The notes beneath the pieces are model-generated. The model was not told the DNA's origin, did no database searches, and saw nothing but the letters and a program-made list of their open reading frames with translations. The translations under genes and the position numbers were made by a program. DNA of 64,000 bases from Streptomyces tubercidicus (lineage in GTDB: Bacteria > Actinomycetota > Actinomycetes > Streptomycetales > Streptomycetaceae), in the NCBI RefSeq assembly GCF_027497495.1, contig NZ_CP114205.1, forward strand, positions 6,138,001-6,202,000, in the 5' to 3' direction. Each line of letters opens with the position of its first letter. The first letter of the stretch is position 1. Shown here piece after piece: positions 58,324-64,000 of the stretch.

Positions 58324-58835
58324 CCACCACCGCCTACGACAACGGCGACGACCTCGCCGCATACACCGACTCCCTCATCGCCACCAAGGACTCGCGCACC
58401 GCCGACTTCGACACCCTCTCCTTCCAGGAGAAGGCCGGCCCGCAATACCGCCGCGGCCAGATCCGCTACGTCGGCTCCGGCGCCACCGGCAACCACGAGA
58501 ACGACCAGCGCATCCTCCCCTCCGGCGGCTTCACCTTCTCCAACATGCTGCTGCCGCCCGGCGCCGAGGGCCCGGCCCACACCCACCACGACGTCGAAGA
58601 GGCATTCTTCGTCCTGGAGGGCCGGGTCCGTGTCGGCATCCACCGCGGCCCCGACGAGGTCGAGTACCGCACGCTCGGCTACCGCGACATGATCGTCGTG
58701 CCGGCCGGTGTCACCCGCTCACTGAAGAACGAGGGCGACACCGACGCCCTGTTCTGCGTCGTCATCGGCACCCGGAAGCCGCAGGTGCCGTCCTACCCCG
58801 CCTACTCGCCGATGCACGGCGTCACCCGTGACTGA
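58314..58835 (+). CDS. Cupin-domain protein
   Basis: 173 aa. One cupin domain: GFTFSNMLLPPGAEGPAHTH, then THHDVEEAFFVLEGRVRVGI with the two-His/Glu first cupin motif, and YRDMIVVPAGVTRSLKNEGD as the second. The long N-terminal stretch (residues 1-60) includes DSRTADFDTLSFQEKAGPQY and suggests a metal-dependent enzyme subgroup rather than a bare sensor. It overlaps the hydrolase gene (ten bases) and the next SDR (eight bases). Isomerase or dioxygenase activity is possible; nothing in sequence decides. Confidence 0.85.
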   Translation: MPLTTTAYDNGDDLAAYTDSLIATKDSRTADFDTLSFQEKAGPQYRRGQIRYVGSGATGNHENDQRILPSGGFTFSNMLLPPGAEGPAHTHHDVEEAFFVLEGRVRVGIHRGPDEVEYRTLGYRDMIVVPAGVTRSLKNEGDTDALFCVVIGTRKPQVPSYPAYSPMHGVTRD

Positions 58836-59580
58836 CACCCCCGGCGGCGCACCCACCGTCGTCATCACCGGCGCCGGCCGTGGCCTGGGACTGGCCATGG
58901 CCCGCCGGGCCGGCGCGGACGGATTCCGGGTCGTCGTCGCCGAACGGGACGCCGAACGGGGCGAGCAGGCGACGGCGGAACTGCGCAGCGCCGGCATCGA
59001 CGCCCACTTCGTACGGTGCGATGTCGCCGATCCGCAGTCGGTCTCCCGCCTGGCCGACGAGGTACGGGCCGGCGGCCGCCTGTACGGCCTGGTCAACAAC
59101 GCCGCGCTCGCCAACGGCGTCGGCGGCAAGGAGTTCTGGGACATCGACATCGATACCTGGGACCGGCTGATGACCGTCAACGCCCGCGGCCCCTGGCTCG
59201 TGTCGAAGGCCCTCCACCCGCTGTTCACCACCCCCGGGCGGATCATCAACATCGCCTCCGACGCCGCCCTGTACGGCTCCCCGCGGCTCGCCCACTACCT
59301 CGCCTCCAAGGGCGCGGTCATCGCACTCACCAGGGCCATGGCCCGGGAGCTGGGCGAGGCCGGCATCACCGTGAACGCGGTGGCGCCCGGCCTCACCGAA
59401 TGCGAGGCGACCGAGACCGTGCCCGCCGAACGACACGACCTCTACCGCCTGAACCGGGCCGTCTCCCGCCCCCAACAGCCCGACGACCTCACCGGCCTCG
59501 TCTCCTTCCTGCTGAGCGACGCCTCCCGCTACCTCACCGGACAGACCATCGCCGTCAACGGCGGCTTCACCATGAACTGA
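58828..59580 (+). CDS. SDR-family oxidoreductase (intact catalytic residues)
   Basis: 250-aa classical SDR. VVITGAGRGLGLAMARRAGA is the cofactor motif; FVRCDVADPQSVSRLADEVR; GLVNNAALANGVGGKEFW; NIASDAALYGSPRLAHYLAS with the catalytic Ser and Tyr-x3-Lys (YLASK); AVAPGLTECEATETVPAERH; and LLSDASRYLTGQTIAVNGGF. A cis-dihydrodiol dehydrogenase role, acting after the Rieske oxygenase, would fit the operon. GTG 58828 lies inside the cupin gene's last codons. Confidence 0.9.
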   Translation: MTDTPGGAPTVVITGAGRGLGLAMARRAGADGFRVVVAERDAERGEQATAELRSAGIDAHFVRCDVADPQSVSRLADEVRAGGRLYGLVNNAALANGVGGKEFWDIDIDTWDRLMTVNARGPWLVSKALHPLFTTPGRIINIASDAALYGSPRLAHYLASKGAVIALTRAMARELGEAGITVNAVAPGLTECEATETVPAERHDLYRLNRAVSRPQQPDDLTGLVSFLLSDASRYLTGQTIAVNGGFTMN

Positions 59581-59599
59581 GCGACTGGAGTACCGAGTC

Positions 59600-60382
59600 A
59601 TGGATCTGGGCCTCGCCGACCGCACCATCTGGGTCACCGGCGGCAGCTCGGGCGTCGGCCTGGCCACGGTCCGCGCCCTGCTCGCCGAGGGCGCCCGCGT
59701 CGCCACCTGCGGCCGGAGCGCCGACCGGCTCGCCAAGGCGACCGCCGCCCTCGGCAGCGACCGGCTGCTGACCGGCGTCTGCGACATCCGCGACGCGGAC
59801 GCCACCCACGCCTTCGCCCGACGCATCGCCGACACCTTCGGCGGCGTCGACGGGCTCGTCAACAACGCCGGGCAGTCCCGTATGAAAGGTCTCGACGAGG
59901 CGACCGCCGAGGACTGGCGCGACGAGCTGGAGCTGAAGTTCTCCGGCGTCCTCAACCCCCTCGACGCGGCCCGCCCCTACCTGAAGGCATCCGACGCGGC
60001 GAGCATCGTCAACATCAACGCGGTCCTCGCCAAACAGCCCGAACCGCGCCTGATCACCACCAGCGCCGCCCGCGCCGGCCTCCTCAACCTCGCCAAGACC
60101 CTGTCGGCCGCCCTCGCCCCGGACGGCATCCGCGTCAACTCCGTCTGCCTCGGCCTGATCGACACCGGCCAGTGGACCCGCCGTCACGCGGCAGCGGACT
60201 CCGGCATGACCTACGAGGACTGGCAGGCGGAGCTGGCCGCCGACCGGGGCATCGCCCTCGGCCGGCTCGGCCGCGCCGAGGAGGTCGCCTACCCGATCGT
60301 CGCGCTGCTCTCGCCGCGCGCCTCCTACATCACCGGCACCAGCATCGACGTCTGCGGCGGAGTCGGCCGCGGCATCCTCTGA
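59600..60382 (+). CDS. SDR-family protein lacking the usual Ser-Tyr-Lys triad
   Basis: 260 aa. VTGGSSGVGLATVRALLAEG is the cofactor motif, GLVNNAGQSRMKGLDEATAE follows. Where SDRs have SS...YSAAK, this protein has INAVLAKQPEPRLITTSAAR: Ser replaced by Ala, Tyr by Thr (residue 154) and Lys by Arg (158). The rest is intact (AARAGLLNLAKTLSAALAPD, VNSVCLGLIDTGQWT, ITGTSIDVCGGVGRG). The TSAARAGLLNL pattern occurs in other actinobacterial SDRs I recall, so this is a subgroup rather than damage. It may bind NAD(P) without the normal chemistry. Twenty bases after the first SDR. Confidence 0.85.
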   Translation: MDLGLADRTIWVTGGSSGVGLATVRALLAEGARVATCGRSADRLAKATAALGSDRLLTGVCDIRDADATHAFARRIADTFGGVDGLVNNAGQSRMKGLDEATAEDWRDELELKFSGVLNPLDAARPYLKASDAASIVNINAVLAKQPEPRLITTSAARAGLLNLAKTLSAALAPDGIRVNSVCLGLIDTGQWTRRHAAADSGMTYEDWQAELAADRGIALGRLGRAEEVAYPIVALLSPRASYITGTSIDVCGGVGRGIL

Positions 60383-60393
60383 GGAGAGCACCC

Positions 60394-62019
60394 ATGCGTG
60401 ATGACACCGGAGGCGATCTCCTCGTCGCCGTCCTGCGCGAGCTCGGCATCGACACCGCCTTCGGCATCGTCAGCGTGCACAACCTGCCGCTGGTCGAGGC
60501 CGTCGACCGGGAGCTCCGCTTCGTCCCCGTACGCCACGAGGCATCCGCGGTCAGCGCCGCCGACGCCTACGGGCGGGCCCGCGGCACCATCGGCTGCGCC
60601 CTCACCTCGACCGGCACCGGCGCCGGCAACGCCGCCGGGGCGCTCATCGAGGCCCTGTCGTCCGGCACGGCCGTGCTGCACATCACCGGACAGGTGGAGT
60701 CACCCTTCCTGGGCAGCGGACGCGGCTTCATCCATGAGACCAAGGACCAACTGGGCATGCTGACGGCGGTGTCCACCTACGCGGCCACCGTGCCCTCGGC
60801 CGGGGACGCCGGCCGCATCCTGCGCGCGGCCGCCCACGCCGCCCGCACGGCCCCCGGCGGCCCGGCAAGCGTCGAATGGCCGATCGACCTCCAGTACGCG
60901 GCGCAGGACGACGCCCCCCAGCCGTGCGCCGAGCCGCCGACCCCCACCCCCGGCCAGGACGAACTCGCCACCGCCGGCGCCCTGCTGGCCTCCGCGCGAC
61001 GCCCCCTGATCTGGGCGGGCGGCGGCGCCACCCGGGCCCGCAGGCACCTCACCGAGCTGCTCACCGTGACCGGTGCCGGCCTGCTCACCTCCAACTCCGG
61101 ACGCGGCTCGGTACCCGAGGACCACCCCCAGGCCATCGGCAACTTCGCCACCACACCGGCCGGCCGCGCCCTCCTCGCCGACGCGGACGTCCTCCTCAGC
61201 ATCGGCACCCACTTCCGCTCCAACGAAACCGCCGACTACGGCCTTCGCCTCCCCGACGCCCACATCCAGATCGACCTCGACGCCGCCGCCCTCGGCCGCA
61301 GCTACCCGGCCCGGCACGCCCTGCACGGCGACGCCACGGCCGTACTGGAGCGACTGCTGCCACACGCACGGCCCGCCGAACCCGGCTGGCCGGAGCGCAT
61401 CACCGCCACCCGCGACGAGGTCCGGGCAACCCTGCGCGACACCATCGGCCCGCAGGCCGCGATCTGCGACGCGATCCGCGCCGCCCTGCCCCGGCAGGCA
61501 GTCATCGCCCGTGACGTCACCATCCCCTCCAGCAGCTGGGGCAACCGGCTGCTGGAGATCTACGACCCGCGCGACAACGTCTTCCCGCGCGGCGGCGGCA
61601 TCGGCCAGGGCCTCGCCATGGGCATCGGCGCCGCACTCGCCCGCCCGCACACCCCGACCGTCGTACTGGCCGGCGACGGCGGCCTCGCCGTGCACCTCGG
61701 CGAACTCCTCACCCTCGCCCAGGAGCGGCCCCGCCTCACCCTGATCGTCTTCAACGACGGCGGCTACGGCGTACTGCGCAACATGCAGGACGCCCACCGC
61801 GACCGGCGCGCCGGCGTCGACCTGGCCACCCCCGACTTCGCGCTGCTGGCCCGCGCCTGCGGGCTGCCCTACCGGCGGATCGCCGCCGCCGAACACGCCG
61901 AGCCGGTGATCACCGAGGCCGTCACCGCCGACGGGCCGACGCTCGTCGAGGTGGACCTGGCCGCGCTCGGGCCGATGAAGAACCCGTTCACCCCACCCGT
62001 CAAAATCCCCACCGCGTAG
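60394..62019 (+). CDS. Thiamine diphosphate-dependent enzyme (benzoylformate decarboxylase/ALS-like)
   Basis: 541 aa. The N-terminal Pyr domain: FGIVSVHNLPLVEAVDRELR, PVRHEASAVSAADAYGRARG with the catalytic Glu49. The central domain: RPLIWAGGGATRARRHLTEL. The C-terminal PP domain: FPRGGGIGQGLAMGIGAALA, VVLAGDGGLAVHLGELLTLA with the GDG (Asp428) and, 26 residues on, FNDGGYGVLRNMQ with Asn454. It should decarboxylate a 2-oxo acid or make a C-C bond. The substrate is unknown; a 2-oxo acid from ring cleavage is the simplest idea. Twelve bases follow the previous stop. Confidence 0.9.
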   Translation: MRDDTGGDLLVAVLRELGIDTAFGIVSVHNLPLVEAVDRELRFVPVRHEASAVSAADAYGRARGTIGCALTSTGTGAGNAAGALIEALSSGTAVLHITGQVESPFLGSGRGFIHETKDQLGMLTAVSTYAATVPSAGDAGRILRAAAHAARTAPGGPASVEWPIDLQYAAQDDAPQPCAEPPTPTPGQDELATAGALLASARRPLIWAGGGATRARRHLTELLTVTGAGLLTSNSGRGSVPEDHPQAIGNFATTPAGRALLADADVLLSIGTHFRSNETADYGLRLPDAHIQIDLDAAALGRSYPARHALHGDATAVLERLLPHARPAEPGWPERITATRDEVRATLRDTIGPQAAICDAIRAALPRQAVIARDVTIPSSSWGNRLLEIYDPRDNVFPRGGGIGQGLAMGIGAALARPHTPTVVLAGDGGLAVHLGELLTLAQERPRLTLIVFNDGGYGVLRNMQDAHRDRRAGVDLATPDFALLARACGLPYRRIAAAEHAEPVITEAVTADGPTLVEVDLAALGPMKNPFTPPVKIPTA

Positions 62020-62032
62020 GGAGGCCGCCACC

Positions 62033-62971
62033 ATGACCGCTGCCACCACCCTCGACCTCCTGGTACGCCGCATGACCTGGGAGGCCGAGAACGTCCTCTC
62101 CGTCGAGCTCACCCACCCCGACGGCAAACCCCTGCCGGCCTGGGACCCCGGCGCGCACCTCGACGTCCACGTGGGCGGGCAGATCCGCCAGTACAGCCTG
62201 TGCGGCGACCCGCACACCACGGACACCTACCGCATCGCCGTCCTCAACGAGCCCGCCTCCCGCGGCGGTTCACGCCACATCCACACCCGGCTCCGCCCCG
62301 GTCAGCGGCTCACCGTCGCCGGGCCGCGCAACCACTTCGCGCTGGAGGACGCCGCCGACTACCTCTTCGTCGCCGGCGGCATCGGCATCACCCCGCTCCT
62401 GGCCATGGCCCGCGAGGCCACCCGGCGCGGCGCCACCTGGCGCATGGTCTACGGGGGCCGCACCCGCACCTCGATGGCGTTCACCGAAGAACTGGCGGCC
62501 CTCGAAGGCGATATGACGCTCGTCCCGCAGGACGAACACGGCCCGATCGACCTCGGCACCGCCCTCGCCGACCTGCCCGACGACACCCTCGTCTACTGCT
62601 GCGGCCCCGAACCCCTGCTGACCGCCGTCGAGGAACGCTGCCCCGCCGGACGGCTGCGCCTGGAGCGCTTCGCCGCCCCCCTCGTCGAGCGCACCGGCGA
62701 CACGACCGCCTTCGAAGTCGAGTGCCACCGCTCCGGCCGCACCCTCACCGTCGGCGCCGACACCTCGATCCTTCAGGCCGCCGAGGACGCCGGCCTGAAC
62801 GTCGACAGCTCCTGCCGCGACGGGATCTGCGGCTCCTGCGAGACCCGCGTACTGGACGGCACCCCCGACCACCGCGACTTCCTGCTCAGCGAGGCCGAGC
62901 ACACCGCGAACGCCACCATGATGATCTGCGTCTCGCGCTGCGCCGCAGGCCGCCTCGTCCTCGACCTGTGA
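62033..62971 (+). CDS. Phthalate dioxygenase reductase-type FMN/[2Fe-2S] reductase
   Basis: 312 aa in the order FMN, NAD, C-terminal plant-type ferredoxin (the VanB/PobB class). PGAHLDVHVGGQIRQYSLCG binds FMN; FVAGGIGITPLLAMAREATR and VYCCGPEPLLTAVEERC bind NADH; SSCRDGICGSCETRVLDG supplies Cys261, 266 and 269, and MMICVSRC the fourth. It should pass electrons from NADH to the Rieske oxygenase encoded just downstream. AGGGAGG precedes ATG 62033. Confidence 0.93.
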   Translation: MTAATTLDLLVRRMTWEAENVLSVELTHPDGKPLPAWDPGAHLDVHVGGQIRQYSLCGDPHTTDTYRIAVLNEPASRGGSRHIHTRLRPGQRLTVAGPRNHFALEDAADYLFVAGGIGITPLLAMAREATRRGATWRMVYGGRTRTSMAFTEELAALEGDMTLVPQDEHGPIDLGTALADLPDDTLVYCCGPEPLLTAVEERCPAGRLRLERFAAPLVERTGDTTAFEVECHRSGRTLTVGADTSILQAAEDAGLNVDSSCRDGICGSCETRVLDGTPDHRDFLLSEAEHTANATMMICVSRCAAGRLVLDL

Positions 62972-62991
62972 AACCCCCTCCGGAGGCCCCC

Positions 62992-63219
62992 ATGCCCGAT
63001 GCCACCTGGCCGTACCTGGACGCCCACCAGTCCCGTACGCACGAACCCACCCCCTACGAGGACAAGCTGGCCGCCACCCTCGAAGAGGTCTTCACCGAGG
63101 ACGGCCATGAACTCACCGACGTCATACGGGGGTTGAACGCCCGCCAGGTCCACGCCCCCGACGGCGCCCCGTGGACCGAGGAATCCTTCCGCGCCGAGAT
63201 GCACCGCCTGGGAGCCTGA
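62992..63219 (+). CDS. Small helical protein next to the Rieske oxygenase (recombinase-like HTH type)
   Basis: 75 aa, acidic and helical. Sequence features: YLDAHQSRTHEPTPYEDKLA, ATLEEVFTEDGHELTDVIRG, LNARQVHAPDGAPWTEESFR. The second half resembles the recombinase helix-turn-helix that ends LNARGVPAPDG-x-W, and I recall similar small proteins called recombinase-like HTH domain proteins beside Rieske oxygenase genes. Standing between the reductase and the oxygenase, it could be an accessory or assembly subunit rather than a DNA-binding protein. GGAGG supports ATG 62992. Confidence 0.7.
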   Translation: MPDATWPYLDAHQSRTHEPTPYEDKLAATLEEVFTEDGHELTDVIRGLNARQVHAPDGAPWTEESFRAEMHRLGA

Positions 63220-63220
63220 C

Positions 63221-64000
63221 ATGACCCTCTCCTGCCACGACACCGCCGAGCACATCTACGCCACCGGCCTGCGCAACCAGTGGCACCCCGTCGTCCCCTC
63301 CTCCTTCGTCGCGCCCGGCGCGCTGCGCAAGGTCACCGCGCTCGGCGAGCAGTGGCTGCTGTTCCGCCGCGCCGACGGCACCCTCGCCATGCTCGACGAC
63401 CGCTGCCCGCACCGCGGCGCGCCCCTCTCCCTCGGCAAACACCTCGGCGACCGGGTGGCCTGCTGGTACCACGGCGTCGAGGTCACCACCGACGGCACCG
63501 TCTGTGCCGTCCCCGGCCTGCCGGGCTGCAACCTGGAGGGCAAGAAGCTCGTCACCTCGCTGCCCGTACAGGAGGCCGGCGGCGCGATCCTGGCGTACTT
63601 CGGCGACGAGGAGCACCCCGAGCCCGCCGAGCTGACCCTCCCCGGGCCGCTCACCGACCCCGGAACCGACGCGTTCCTGTGCTACGCCGAGTGGAACGTG
63701 CCCTGGCGCTACGCCGTGGAGAACCTCCTCGACCCGATGCACGGAGCGTTCCTGCACCACGAGTCGCACTCCATGTACGACGGGGACACCACCGCCAAGT
63801 TCCGCATCCGCGAGACCGACCGCGGCTACTTCTTCGAGAAGACCGACCAGCGGGGCGTGAACTTCGACTGGGTGGAGCTGTGCCGCACCGGCGTCGACTG
63901 GGTGGACCTGGAGATCCCGTACCCCCCGTCCGGCGGCCCCGGCGGCCCGTTCGGGATCGTCGGCATGGTCTGCCCGGTGGACGAGCGGCGCTGCGGGGTC
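63221..64000 (+). CDS. Rieske oxygenase, alpha subunit (partial, runs off right edge)
   Basis: First 260 codons of a Rieske non-haem iron oxygenase. The Rieske [2Fe-2S] site is RCPHRGAPLSLGKHLG then VACWYHGVEV, giving Cys62-x-His64 and Cys81-x2-His84. The catalytic iron site is suggested by VENLLDPMHGAFLHHESHSM. The ring hydroxylase family fits an initial attack on an aromatic or N-demethylation. The ATG at 63221 follows the small gene's stop by one base. The phthalate/VanA-like group pairs with the single reductase encoded upstream. The remaining sequence is outside the window. Confidence 0.9.
   Translation, partial: MTLSCHDTAEHIYATGLRNQWHPVVPSSFVAPGALRKVTALGEQWLLFRRADGTLAMLDDRCPHRGAPLSLGKHLGDRVACWYHGVEVTTDGTVCAVPGLPGCNLEGKKLVTSLPVQEAGGAILAYFGDEEHPEPAELTLPGPLTDPGTDAFLCYAEWNVPWRYAVENLLDPMHGAFLHHESHSMYDGDTTAKFRIRETDRGYFFEKTDQRGVNFDWVELCRTGVDWVDLEIPYPPSGGPGGPFGIVGMVCPVDERRCGV

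Overview
The window is high-GC, gene-dense actinomycete chromosome, almost certainly Streptomyces or a close relative. Signs are the strong G/C third-position bias, frequent GTG starts, and 4-nt ATGA/GTGA overlaps. From memory, the order his - trp - dsbA/lgt - citE/caiB/ADP-ribosylglycohydrolases - VIT1 - gltBD matches the S. coelicolor core region around SCO2054-SCO2025. No rRNA, tRNA, CRISPR array, insertion sequence or prophage was seen.

Layout. (1) 1-6159: the 5' end of a divergent reverse-strand gene, then a tightly coupled his operon, hisD-C-B-(small membrane protein)-H-priA-(RidA family)-F. A 17-bp perfect palindrome lies upstream of hisD. PriA normally serves both histidine and tryptophan synthesis, and no separate trpF is present. 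(2) 6213-10605: sdhCAB (reverse) with a divergent LysR gene, sitting inside the his/trp block. (3) 10697-19288: a TIGR03085-type gene, hisI, then trpE, three small membrane proteins of unknown role, trpC, trpM, trpB and trpA. Two tandem-repeat blocks, a large hairpin and an 18-bp palindrome lie between these genes, and a double hairpin follows trpA. (4) 19305-21534: a membrane-anchored DsbA-like protein and lgt. (5) 21639-29394 (reverse): a six-gene, fully overlapping operon of four different ADP-ribosylglycohydrolase-fold proteins, a CaiB-type CoA transferase and a CitE-type lyase with a low-complexity insertion. (6) 29759-36978: a VIT1/CCC1 metal transporter, then gltB-gltD. gltB is preceded by a nested RNA structure that reaches its ribosome binding site.

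(7) 37003-46213: individual genes, including two divergent regulator/target pairs (ArsR with a flavin-reductase-like gene; MarR with an SDR, over a perfect 26-bp palindrome). Also here are a PPOX-type protein, a lipoprotein, a metallo-beta-lactamase-fold gene with a rare TTA codon, hydrolases, an HExxH metalloprotein, a secreted trypsin and an orphan histidine kinase. (8) 46424-52524: a secreted GH101 endo-alpha-N-acetylgalactosaminidase, a GH35 beta-galactosidase and an AraC regulator, with a shared promoter motif; this looks like an O-glycan use locus. (9) 52576-64000: an MFS transporter divergent from a catabolic operon that runs off the window. The operon encodes an aldehyde dehydrogenase, extradiol dioxygenase, aspartate dehydrogenase, alpha/beta hydrolase, cupin, two SDRs, a ThDP enzyme, a ferredoxin reductase, a small helical protein and a Rieske oxygenase. 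It reads as a meta-cleavage pathway for an unknown, possibly nitrogen-containing, aromatic compound.

The best candidates for new biology are the four-paralogue ADP-ribosylglycohydrolase operon, the gltB leader RNA, the GH101/GH35/AraC regulon and the catabolic cluster. All family calls come from reading motifs; no database search was possible.
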